DNA of 9,833 nucleotides from an uncultured Dorea sp. (GCA_910579335.1 CAJTUQ010000085.1:1513-11345); one strand, 5' to 3'; shown: positions 1-7,238, counted from the first letter of the stretch. The notes: generated by a model not told the origin, from the letters alone. Numbers and translations: made by a program.

Positions 1-609
1 TAAATTTATGTATTGATCCTCTATCCCAAATCCATCAACTATGTATTCCTTTCCGCATATATATTCCTCAACGATTACTTCCCCTGTTGTAGAATGAGAA
101 CTGCTGTCACAAAAAGCTTCCGCTAACCCTTCCTCTGAAACTATTTTATGAATCCCTCTGCTTCCCGCACTATCTAACGGTTTCATCATAAGAGGATACC
201 TTAACTTTTTTGCTCCCTCCCGCAATATGCCGATTTCTCCGGCTTTGAAAAAGCGAGGAACATTAATACCGCCCAACCTTGCATGAACTCTCATCCTATA
301 TTTATTTGTATAGTTAAGAGCCCTATCATACCCTATACTTTTTAGTCCCATTTTCTCACACACATAAGCAATTGTAGGAACTGCATAATCCGATTGATCT
401 GATAAAACAGCATCTACTTTTTCCTTTTTTGCTATATCTAAAATAAGCTCCTTTTCCTTTATATCAATGTAATATACCTTATCAGCCAATTCGAAACCAG
501 GAGCATGTTCTTTCCGGCCTATAACAATTACATAGCATTTCTTTTCTTTGCATATTTTTATAAAAGGAATCTGCCCTTGACCTGCTCCTAATATTATAAT
601 CTTTTTCAT
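1..609 (-). CDS. ATP-grasp family ligase-like protein (partial, C-terminus outside window)
   Basis: The last visible gene of the minus-strand operon is open from its ATG at 609 to the window edge, giving 203 residues without a stop. Residues 1-30 form a Rossmann-like start (MKKIIILGAGQGQIPFIK), followed by a pre-ATP-grasp domain with SDQSDYAVPT (70-79). The ATP-grasp lobe begins near 100. It shows RYPLMMKPLDSAGSRG (137-152), with a nucleotide-binding lysine at about 143 and a Gly/Ser-rich loop, and VEEYICGKEYIVDGF (180-194). These are typical of the carbamoyl-phosphate-synthase-like / D-Ala-D-Ala-ligase-like superfamily, which joins a carboxylate to an amine or thiol using ATP. The start follows the pseG-like stop by 15 bp with an AGAAGAG ribosome site. 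ATP-grasp proteins occur in nonulosonic-acid and capsule clusters, so I infer it decorates the sugar or a precursor, perhaps by amidation or aminoacylation. The substrate cannot be read from the sequence, and the metal-binding C-terminal part is not visible. Confidence 0.82.
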   Translation of the reverse strand, partial: MKKIIILGAGQGQIPFIKICKEKKCYVIVIGRKEHAPGFELADKVYYIDIKEKELILDIAKKEKVDAVLSDQSDYAVPTIAYVCEKMGLKSIGYDRALNYTNKYRMRVHARLGGINVPRFFKAGEIGILREGAKKLRYPLMMKPLDSAGSRGIHKIVSEEGLAEAFCDSSSHSTTGEVIVEEYICGKEYIVDGFGIEDQYINL

Positions 610-624
610 AACTTTATCTCTTCT

Positions 625-1710
625 TTACTTTCTATCCTCTAATTTTTCTATTAATTCCGCAATTCTTTCAGCGCCTAACCCATCAATAAACCTTTTGCCC
701 CGTTCAGACATCTTTTTCCTAGCCTCATATGATTCCAGCAAAAAACGCAATTTATTTTCTATAATTTCTTTACTCCTATCCCATTGCCGTTTATCTACCG
801 CTGCCATATCTATTAATCCGCACCACAACAAAATATCTTCCAGTTCCTTATTAACCAGCTGATTTTCAGCTACGGCAAAAGATATAACCGGAATCCCCAA
901 AAACAAAAGTTCGTAAAGGGTTGTCCCCGCTGCTGATACTGCAATATCACATTTGGTCATCACTTCTTCAATATTTTTTATATTTGAATAGAAATGTATT
1001 TTAGAATCTTTTTTTATTACATCTAATTCATGCAGTTCTTCGCCGCCTACGGCATAAATATTTAAATTTTCATCTATTTCTTCTATTAAAGAAAACAGTT
1101 TGACTGCTTCCGTCGATACCCCGCTTCCACCCAGAGAAACAAAAATATCTTTTACTTTTTTTTCAATTTTAATTGGTGGCACTAAACGAAAATTACTTCG
1201 AAGCGGAAAAAACTTTGGTCCAATGGCTAATGAAACCATACCGCCATATCTTTGAGCATAGTTTTTACAACTTGCTTTCAATGTATAATTTATTACCATG
1301 TTAATGCCCAAAGGATACCTATGATTTCCATCGAAAACTATTATTTTACACACTTTATTAAGCTCTAACAATATATTTTGAGTGATAAAATAAGAATCTA
1401 ACAAAGCAATCCGCACATTTTCTTTTTCAAATAATTTTTTCAAGCCAAAAACAAACACTTCATCATTCACTACCGGACTTATAACCTGCATATACCGAGC
1501 ATTTTTGATTTGAAATGCCTCAATGTTAACCCCCTCCGGTGTTATAAATGTTATGCTGCATTTTCTGCACAATTCTTCTGCCACATCTACTGGCATATAT
1601 CTTTTTTTATCCAGATAATAATAATCCTGTTTTTTTAATTTTGGTAATTTATAATAGGCTTTTCTTACTGTATTAATTTTTCTATTCACAAATTTTGCAA
1701 TTTTTTTCAT
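625..1710 (-). CDS. PseG-like protein (UDP-sugar hydrolase family, GT-B fold) lacking the GxGHxxR motif
   Basis: The 361-residue protein resembles PseG, which removes UDP from UDP-2,4-diacetamido-2,4,6-trideoxy-L-altrose before condensation with phosphoenolpyruvate. Family-like segments are LLDSYFIT (103-110), IIVFDGNHRYPLGINMVINY (123-142), LAIGPKFFPLRSNFR (161-175), VSLGGSG (191-197), the UDP-binding-type stretch from AVSAAGTTLYELLFLGIP (257-274) to AENQ (281-284), and a C-terminal IDGLGAERI (342-350). The N-terminus is odd. Residues 1-30 are basic and Tyr/Lys-rich. Where PseG carries GxGHxxR, including the catalytic His in the Campylobacter enzyme, this protein reads LDKKRYMPVDVAEEL (33-47). 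I saw no GxGH-coding sequence in the other frames of that stretch. The ATG at 1710 lies inside the out-of-frame tail of pseF, so expression may be coupled to it. It may be a PseG paralogue with another role or an inactive enzyme. Family assignment is good; hydrolase activity is doubtful. Confidence 0.72.
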   Translation of the reverse strand: MKKIAKFVNRKINTVRKAYYKLPKLKKQDYYYLDKKRYMPVDVAEELCRKCSITFITPEGVNIEAFQIKNARYMQVISPVVNDEVFVFGLKKLFEKENVRIALLDSYFITQNILLELNKVCKIIVFDGNHRYPLGINMVINYTLKASCKNYAQRYGGMVSLAIGPKFFPLRSNFRLVPPIKIEKKVKDIFVSLGGSGVSTEAVKLFSLIEEIDENLNIYAVGGEELHELDVIKKDSKIHFYSNIKNIEEVMTKCDIAVSAAGTTLYELLFLGIPVISFAVAENQLVNKELEDILLWCGLIDMAAVDKRQWDRSKEIIENKLRFLLESYEARKKMSERGKRFIDGLGAERIAELIEKLEDRK

Positions 1711-2376
1711 TTATCCGCTTCCCACACATAACTTGATATTTCATCTCTGCCAGCTGCCAATCTTCTATGTTATCAATATCCTGTACTTCTGTCGGCAATA
1801 AAAAATATGGTATAATCTTATCTAAAATATTTCCCCCGTTTTTCAAATATGCATTTGTCCTATAACCATAAAACTGTCCTGCATCATAATAAAGGGGCTC
1901 TAAATCCTGACTTCTGGAATGTTCTTGTTATCATATAAAAAGGCTCTTTGCGGAGGACTAGAATATTTCACTACGGTTATTATCTCATTAGCATCTGACA
2001 ATATCAGTTTCTGCATAGCTTCTTTAATTTTTCTTGCCGACATAAATGGTGCCGTTGGATAAATACAAGCACAAAACTCATATTCCTTCCCTGACTTCTG
2101 TAATCTATGTATAGCATCTAAGATAACCTGTCCTGTTGTAGTGTAATCGTCAGATAAACTCTCATTTCTTAAAAACGGAACTTCCGCACCATATGAAATT
2201 GCTAAATCTGCGATTTTTTCATCGTCTGTAGATACAATGACATTTTCAAAAATATTACTTTCTAATGCATTTTCAATAGAATATCTAATTATTGGTTCAC
2301 CGCAAAATAACTTTATATTTTTTTTATGGATTCTTTTACTTCCGCCTCTGGCGGGAATAATTGCAATATTTGCCAT
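1682..2376 (-). pseudogene. pseF: CMP-pseudaminic acid synthetase, disrupted by internal deletion/frameshift
   Basis: PseF activates pseudaminic acid with CTP to CMP-pseudaminic acid. The intact-looking N-terminal part starts at the ATG at 2376, 11 bp after the propeller gene, with an AGGTGAG ribosome site overlapping that gene's stop. It shows IPARGGSKRI (6-15), VSTDDEKIA (48-56), VPFLR (66-70), SDDYTTTGQV (75-84), CIYPTAPF (104-111) and PPQRAFLYDN (141-150). This frame then stops at a TAG at 1900-1902 after 158 residues, against roughly 230 for the family. From about 1918 another frame reads RSQDLEPLYYDAGQFYGYRT and later EVQDIDNIEDWQLAEMKY, which is the expected PseF C-terminal part. It stays open to a TAG at 1682-1684. 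In the family, several more residues usually separate QRAF from RSQDLE, so a deletion of about 10 codons plus one or two bases fits better than a single-base slip. The product would lack the C-terminal third. A sequencing or assembly error is the alternative. Confidence 0.85.
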
Positions 2377-2387
2377 ATCTATCTCAC

Positions 2388-3470
2388 CTATTTAAGACTG
2401 TAGTATATGTACTCGCCAACCGTTTTCTTCCCAGATGTCTTTTCATATACACTACGCTTGCCGATCGTTTCCAAATATATTTCCAATAATCTTTTGTCCT
2501 CTCCGACATCTAATATTTGAACAACACCATCTTTAACCCTTATCAACGGAGTTCCGCTATGGCCATGCCAAAAAAACTGATTAGCGCATAACATACCTGA
2601 AATATATATAACCGTATCATTCTCATTAAAATCAGATATTATTATCTCTGCTTCTATATTCATATCTCGATTTACTTTATATATTTTTTTATTTTGATTT
2701 GCCAGAAACCATATTTCCTCATTGTATACCATAAAAAGACATACCTCATTCTCAGGCAGCCCCTTAATCGGATACTCCTTTTCCATAAAGCTATTCGAAT
2801 TTACATTGTAAATCAATATGTCTTTACCAGAATTTACCGGCACAAACCAGATTTCATCCTCGATAGCTTTTGGCGATAGTCCCTCCAATTCATAGCCTTC
2901 AATATCGATTATTTTCAAATTGTCATTGTCACTGTCGAACATAATCAATATGTTTTCCGTACTTTCCGCCAAATATATCTGATTCTGAATCTGCACTGCC
3001 CCTAAGAAGGACACAAAATCAGCTCCTTGTTTTTCCTTCACAAGCTCTATCTCTCGCATACCATGCGTTTCCAAATCAACCTCTATCAAAAACCGGTTGT
3101 CCCCACGGGGAACAATATATGCTTTTCCCTTCCGGAAAAACATGTCCGTAAAAGGTATCCTCTTTTCTTTTACCGTCTCAGGAATATCATAATAGGCTGA
3201 TTCTTCCTTCTTCATATTAAAGCAGATGATTTTCCCGTCTGAAAATGGCAGCAGCCACAATTCTTCGCCATATGCGCACATCTTATAGAAGTTCTGATTT
3301 ACATATCTGCCGTCAAATTTCACAACATACTCGCATACTTCTTTTTCAAGATGGTACCGGAACAGCGCTTTGATATGCTCATCACAAAAATACAGCCACT
3401 CTCCCACTACCGTATACGCAAACGGAGATAAGCCTTTTGTCTTTTTATAAACCAATTCTGTCTGATTCAT
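2388..3470 (-). CDS. Uncharacterised protein with seven beta-propeller-like repeats
   Basis: I do not recognise this 360-residue protein as a named family. No signal peptide or membrane segment is visible, so it is probably cytoplasmic. It shows a recurring pattern of a short aromatic strand (W/Y-hydrophobic), a polar turn, then a hydrophobic strand. Examples are EWLYFCDEHIKALFRYH (24-40), LWLLPFSDGKIICFN (71-85), KAYIVPRGDNRFLIEVD (116-132), QIYLAESTENILIMFD (164-179), EIWFVPVNSGKDILIYN (206-222), EIWFLANQNKKIYKVN (252-267) and QFFWHGHSGTPLIRV (298-312). The anchor aromatics fall at about 25, 72, 118, 166, 208, 254 and 301, a spacing of 42-48. That is what a seven-bladed propeller would give. 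The gene lies 11 bp after pseC and 11 bp before pseF, with a GGAAGAG ribosome site, so it is co-transcribed with the sugar-nucleotide genes. It could be a scaffold or a carbohydrate-recognition protein; no catalytic motif is apparent. Confidence 0.8.
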   Translation of the reverse strand: MNQTELVYKKTKGLSPFAYTVVGEWLYFCDEHIKALFRYHLEKEVCEYVVKFDGRYVNQNFYKMCAYGEELWLLPFSDGKIICFNMKKEESAYYDIPETVKEKRIPFTDMFFRKGKAYIVPRGDNRFLIEVDLETHGMREIELVKEKQGADFVSFLGAVQIQNQIYLAESTENILIMFDSDNDNLKIIDIEGYELEGLSPKAIEDEIWFVPVNSGKDILIYNVNSNSFMEKEYPIKGLPENEVCLFMVYNEEIWFLANQNKKIYKVNRDMNIEAEIIISDFNENDTVIYISGMLCANQFFWHGHSGTPLIRVKDGVVQILDVGEDKRLLEIYLETIGKRSVYEKTSGKKTVGEYIYYSLK

Positions 3471-3481
3471 CTATCTCTTCC

Positions 3482-4705
3482 TTATCTCTTCAAATAAAAT
3501 CCGACCACTTTTTTTACAGCAGCAATCACGCTGTCCACATCCTCGTCCGTCATGGCCGGGTACAACGGTATTGTGAGGATTCGCTCATACAGCTTCTCGG
3601 CATTGGGACACAACCCCTTCCTATATCCCAAATTTTGATAGTAAGGGAAATAATAAACAGGAATATAGTGAACATTGCAGCATACGTTTTCTGCTTTAAG
3701 CGCAGCGTATATTTCTTCTCTTCCCACTTTCAAGCTTTGTAAATCCAACTGTAGAAGATAGATATGTCTGACCGTATCAGACTCCTCAATTTCCTTTTGT
3801 AATACAAGCCCCGGAAAATCTGCAAAAGCGTCATTATAACGTTTTACAATTTTTTTCCTGATATCTTTAAACCGGCTCAATTTCCCCAATTGGCTTGTTA
3901 TCAAGGCTGCCTGAATATCTGTAAGACGGTAATTATATCCTAAGTCGGCCTGCTGATAATACCACTCTTCCGGCGTACGTCTGCCATCCGTTTCAAGCTT
4001 ACTATCTAAATCCATAAAGCTTTTGTTTCTGGTAATGCCATGCGTACGAAATAAAAGCAGCTTTTCGTAAAGCCTCCTGTCATTTGTAAGAACTGCACCG
4101 CCTTCTCCTCCCGTTACGGTCTTTACCGGGTGAAAACTAAAAGTGGTCAAATCAGCAATACTTCCTACAGATTTTCCTTTATATGCCGTTCCGATTGAAT
4201 GCGCCCCGTCCTCAATAAACTGCAATTGATGCCTGTGGCAGATTTCCCGTATTTCATCCAGCTGCGCCGCTTGTCCTGTAAAGTCCACAGCAATAACCGC
4301 TTTTGTCCTGCCGCTGATTTTCTTTTCAATAGACTCCGGCGAAATATTATATGTACAAGGGTCAATATCTGCAAATACAGGTTTTGCCCCCATGTACAGC
4401 ACACAATTTGCAGAGGCGGCGAATGTCATCGGAGTCGTGATTACCTCGTCTCCGTTTTCAATGCCTGCCGCATAGCATGCCGCATGCAATGCCGCCGTCC
4501 CATTGCTGACTGCAGCTGCATAACCGGCTCCCGTAATCCCGCACAGCCTTTTCTCCAGTTCTGTAACTGCCGGCCCGCATGTAAGATAATCGCTTTTCAG
4601 CACCTTCACAACCGCTTCCACATCATCGCTGTCAACAAACTGATGCCCGTAATATATGGGTGTCTTTCTTACCGGAGTCCCTCCGTCTATAGCCAGCCTT
4701 TCCAA
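3482..4705 (-). CDS. pseC: UDP-4-amino-4,6-dideoxy-N-acetyl-beta-L-altrosamine transaminase
   Basis: This PLP enzyme of the DegT/DnrJ/EryC1/StrS family aminates C4 of the 4-keto sugar nucleotide made by PseB, using glutamate as amino donor. From the TTG start the product has 407 residues, a normal length. LAIDGGTPVRKTPI (about 4-17) is the usual PseC beginning, VSNGTAALHAA (67-77) contacts the PLP phosphate, FIEDGAHSIG (163-172) holds the Asp that pairs with the pyridine nitrogen, and TFSFHPVKTVTGGEGG (188-203) contains the Schiff-base lysine at about 195. I chose TTG at 4703-4705 over an in-frame TTG at 4733-4735. The former has a perfect GGAGG seven bases upstream and gives the family-typical N-terminus, while the latter would start inside pseB and add ten atypical residues. 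It lies 16 bp after the pseB stop. All key residues are present, so it appears functional. Confidence 0.93.
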   Translation of the reverse strand: MERLAIDGGTPVRKTPIYYGHQFVDSDDVEAVVKVLKSDYLTCGPAVTELEKRLCGITGAGYAAAVSNGTAALHAACYAAGIENGDEVITTPMTFAASANCVLYMGAKPVFADIDPCTYNISPESIEKKISGRTKAVIAVDFTGQAAQLDEIREICHRHQLQFIEDGAHSIGTAYKGKSVGSIADLTTFSFHPVKTVTGGEGGAVLTNDRRLYEKLLLFRTHGITRNKSFMDLDSKLETDGRRTPEEWYYQQADLGYNYRLTDIQAALITSQLGKLSRFKDIRKKIVKRYNDAFADFPGLVLQKEIEESDTVRHIYLLQLDLQSLKVGREEIYAALKAENVCCNVHYIPVYYFPYYQNLGYRKGLCPNAEKLYERILTIPLYPAMTDEDVDSVIAAVKKVVGFYLKR

Positions 4706-4712
4706 TATACTT

Positions 4713-4717
4713 CCTCC
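4713..4717 (-). promoter_or_regulatory. Ribosome binding site that fixes the TTG start of pseC
   Basis: GGAGG on the minus strand lies in the short gap between the pseB stop (4722-4724) and the TTG at 4703-4705, with a seven-base spacer. A GGAGG this well placed makes the uncommon TTG the most likely pseC initiator. Confidence 0.75.
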
Positions 4718-4721
4718 ATTT

Positions 4722-5723
4722 TTAATAATGAACAATATCTGTTTTCAATAATTCCCTGATTTTTTCCACTGAAAGCCACTCTTTATTTTTCCCTGAGCTG
4801 TACTCAAATTCTGCCTTTACTTTCTCACCTCCGGGTATCAGCTCTTTCGGCCCCCACCAGCTATAGTTGGGATAAATGATAAAATGCTTTTCATACTCGT
4901 AGGTACGCATGGAATCTTCACTTGTTATCATAATCTCATGCAGCTTTTCGCCCTCTCGTATTCCGATTTCCGGCATTTTGCAGCCCGGAAGCATTGCCTG
5001 GGCCAAATCCGTAATTTTAAAAGACGGTATCTTCGAGATAAACGTCTCTCCTCCTCTGGAATCTTCGAGCGCTTTAACTACAAGCTTTACTCCTTCTTTT
5101 AGACTAATCCAAAACCGCGTCATCCTGTAATCTGTAATCGGCAGTTCCATCCCGCCATTATCAATAATATTTTTAAAAAAAGGGATAACCGAGCCTCTGC
5201 TCCCTGCCACGTTTCCATAACGTACAACTGCAAATCTTGTTCCATCCATTCCCGAATATGCGTTTGCTGCACAGAACAATTTATCTGAAACCAATTTGGT
5301 TCCTCCATACAAGTTAATGGGATTCACCGCCTTATCCGTAGAAAGTGCAATTACCTTTTTTACCCCGGATTCCAGTGCCGCATTGATTACGCTCACCGCT
5401 CCGTTTATATTGGTTTTAATGGCTTCATTAGGATTATATTCACATACAGGGACTTGTTTTAACGCCGCCGCATGAATCACATAATCTACATTTCTCATAG
5501 CCATCTTTAACCGGGCCTCATCTCTGACATCGCCGATAAAAAAACGCAATTTGTTATATTGCTTATGAGTTTTATACTTATTATTCATAACAAACTGCTT
5601 ATACTCATCCCTCGAATAAATAATGATTTTCTGAGGCGTGTAATGGTCCAGTATATAATTTACAAATTGATGTCCAAATGACCCTGTTCCGCCTGTAACT
5701 AAAATCGCTTTATCGTTCAACAT
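4722..5723 (-). CDS. pseB: UDP-N-acetylglucosamine 4,6-dehydratase (inverting)
   Basis: PseB catalyses the first committed step of pseudaminic acid synthesis. It dehydrates UDP-GlcNAc at C4/C6 with inversion at C5, giving a 4-keto-6-deoxy-L-arabino-hexose nucleotide, with bound NADP(H). The 333-residue length is normal for the soluble short-form enzyme (FlaA1/PseB). Visible features are the Rossmann loop LVTGGTGSFGHQF (8-20), YSRDEYKQ (36-43), GDVRD (64-68), HAAALKQVPVCEYNP (84-98), ALSTDKAVNPINLYGGTK (126-143) with the catalytic D130-K131 pair and YxxxK (Y139, K143), VRYGNVAGSRGSVIPFF (168-184) and the sugar-binding TRFWIS (204-209). The ATG at 5723 follows the transferase gene by 32 bp. It feeds pseC directly downstream. 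All catalytic residues are present. The FlaA1-like pattern and the pseC neighbour argue against a retaining dehydratase. Confidence 0.95.
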   Translation of the reverse strand: MLNDKAILVTGGTGSFGHQFVNYILDHYTPQKIIIYSRDEYKQFVMNNKYKTHKQYNKLRFFIGDVRDEARLKMAMRNVDYVIHAAALKQVPVCEYNPNEAIKTNINGAVSVINAALESGVKKVIALSTDKAVNPINLYGGTKLVSDKLFCAANAYSGMDGTRFAVVRYGNVAGSRGSVIPFFKNIIDNGGMELPITDYRMTRFWISLKEGVKLVVKALEDSRGGETFISKIPSFKITDLAQAMLPGCKMPEIGIREGEKLHEIMITSEDSMRTYEYEKHFIIYPNYSWWGPKELIPGGEKVKAEFEYSSGKNKEWLSVEKIRELLKTDIVHY

Positions 5724-5755
5724 TTCTTTCCCTCGTAATCAACATAATCATTCAT

Positions 5756-7105
5756 TTACATATTTATAGTCTGAAGTAATATTTCAAGTCCCGCTTTTCT
5801 GCACAGTTCAACCACAGAGCTGCTGTCTCCGTAATATGCGTCACTTAACATTATCGCTCTGTCCAAATCGGCTGACTCATCATAGATTCCCCATCCTGCG
5901 CTCTTATAATCTTCTACGATTCTTTCATATTCTGCCAGCAGGTTCGGACGCATACTTTTTATCGTCGCTTTCATAAGAGGATGCGGACGCCAGAGCAATG
6001 CCGTCTCCTCCTTATTTCTCTCAAAAATCCGGATACTTTCTTTAATCCTTGCAAGCATTTTTCCCTCATACTGCAGCAGCGCACTGACGCTCGTATTATA
6101 AAGTACAATTTTTTTCCGGCTCCCATCAGGCTTCGTTATAACCTTCAGCCATTCCTTCGGTATTTCCAGTTCCTCTTTTTTTGTACTTAATACCTTGTCT
6201 AGCTTCGGAGAGCCAAGCCCAAGTATCTTTTTCTCCCAGTCGTCCCTCGTATAGCCGTAAGTCTTCATGGCATCTGTCAGTACATTAATATAAACCTGCC
6301 TTATGGCTTCAGACTGCACGATAACCTTATCTGCATTCAATACGCCTGAACAGGCACAGAAATGCGCTATCTTGTCTACCGTATTTTTATCGTCGGGATT
6401 AACTTCGTCTAATATAAAATAAGGTATATATACTAACTTTTCTGTAAATTGCTTGAGCCTGTCGGAATAAAAATCCGGATGTACGCTTGTCACATAATTA
6501 TTATTATCATATGGATTATGTATAAAAATAATATCGGGCCTGCGCTTTTCAAAATCATAGTCCTTGTACGATACTATCGGAACGTCCTTCGGATACTGCC
6601 TGCCCTCATAGTGCATCTCTCCAAAACTTCCGTCCGGATTTTTATCATAATAAGGAATCGGAACAACATAGGCATCGCAGTCCGCATCCTCATCCGCCGC
6701 TTTCCACACGCTCTCTAAGCTGTCCCACATAGACGCCTTGTACGGCAGAAAGACAGCTTCCATTTTAACCTTTATATCATTTTTCACACTGTTTTCTATC
6801 TTCAACAGGAAAGATCGCAGATGCTTATGCGCCTTGCCGCCGTTCACTGTCTCTCCCCGGATAATGCTGTCGTAAATCTGATACACCAGCTCACAGTACT
6901 TTTCCAAAATCCGGACAGTTACGGCCCCTTCTCCCTCGGACGCCTCTATCATGCCTCCGAGACTGACCGCCCCTTCCTGACAATCCCCAAGAAGCCCTAA
7001 AGCTGCCGGAAAATTTTTGTTTTCAATTGCAGTTCGAATCTGTCCGTGCGCCTCGCCCAGCACCTCTAAAAAGTCTTCCGCCTGCTTTTTCTGCGCCTTC
7101 CTCAT
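5756..7105 (-). CDS. GT-B transferase of the CDP-glycerol glycerophosphotransferase (TagF-like) type
   Basis: This 449-residue product is encoded by the first gene of the operon. Residues 1-110 are mainly helical and charged, without a signal peptide. The rest looks like a two-lobed GT-B enzyme. It has PDIIFIHNPYDNNNY (190-204) and a linker with GLGSPKLDK (296-304). The second lobe opens at KKIVLYNTS (331-339) and carries ALLWRPHPLM (369-378). The basic RPHP recalls the nucleotide-phosphate-binding H/R-x-H-P of TagF-like polymerases. SDAYYGDSSSVVELCRKAG (421-439) corresponds to the family's sD.(l/y)..D.SS..(f/e) signature. I infer transfer of a phospho-polyol or sugar to a surface glycan, acting at the cytoplasmic face. 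The ATG at 7105 has a GGAG nine bases upstream, and an upstream ATG at 7110 runs straight into a stop. The donor is not identifiable by eye. It ends soon after the DSSS motif, which is usual for this short group. Confidence 0.68.
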   Translation of the reverse strand: MRKAQKKQAEDFLEVLGEAHGQIRTAIENKNFPAALGLLGDCQEGAVSLGGMIEASEGEGAVTVRILEKYCELVYQIYDSIIRGETVNGGKAHKHLRSFLLKIENSVKNDIKVKMEAVFLPYKASMWDSLESVWKAADEDADCDAYVVPIPYYDKNPDGSFGEMHYEGRQYPKDVPIVSYKDYDFEKRRPDIIFIHNPYDNNNYVTSVHPDFYSDRLKQFTEKLVYIPYFILDEVNPDDKNTVDKIAHFCACSGVLNADKVIVQSEAIRQVYINVLTDAMKTYGYTRDDWEKKILGLGSPKLDKVLSTKKEELEIPKEWLKVITKPDGSRKKIVLYNTSVSALLQYEGKMLARIKESIRIFERNKEETALLWRPHPLMKATIKSMRPNLLAEYERIVEDYKSAGWGIYDESADLDRAIMLSDAYYGDSSSVVELCRKAGLEILLQTINM

Positions 7106-7171
7106 ATCATCGTTCTCCGCTTTAAATACCTATTACTCTGCATATTATCAAAAGTATAGTAATGCGTCCTC

Positions 7172-7201
7172 ATTATACCCTTCTCCCTTTACTTTTGTCA
7201 A
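7172..7201 (-). promoter_or_regulatory. Consensus sigma-A promoter for the pse operon
   Basis: On the minus strand, a perfect TTGACA (7196-7201) is followed after 18 bp by a perfect TATAAT (7172-7177). Transcription would start near 7165, giving a leader of about 60 bases before the ATG at 7105. The site lies in the 133-bp gap after vanZ, so the seven-gene operon has its own strong promoter. A spacer one base over the optimum is the only departure from consensus. I see no terminator between the vanZ stop and this promoter, so read-through from vanZ is possible. Confidence 0.8.
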
Positions 7202-7238
7202 TACGTTGCCATAGTGGAAAATCTTGCTGCGCCATCCG

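Noticed and set aside
1900..2376. Treating the 158-residue frame as a complete short nucleotidyltransferase.
   Set aside because: The conserved PseF C-terminal motifs follow immediately in another frame, so a truncated PseF is the simpler reading.
4199..4759. Long plus-strand open frame (186 codons) opposite pseC.
   Set aside because: It lies wholly antisense to a gene with complete PLP-enzyme motifs, has no family-like features, and has an odd Cys/Arg/His-rich composition typical of a shadow frame.
7132..7163. Inverted repeat ATTACT...AGTAAT in the leader of the pse operon, and a bulged GTATAATG/CATTACTATAC pairing beside the -10.
   Set aside because: The arms are short, AT-rich and separated by 20 bases, or need a bulge. 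No U-tract or riboswitch-like conserved core follows, so it could be chance.
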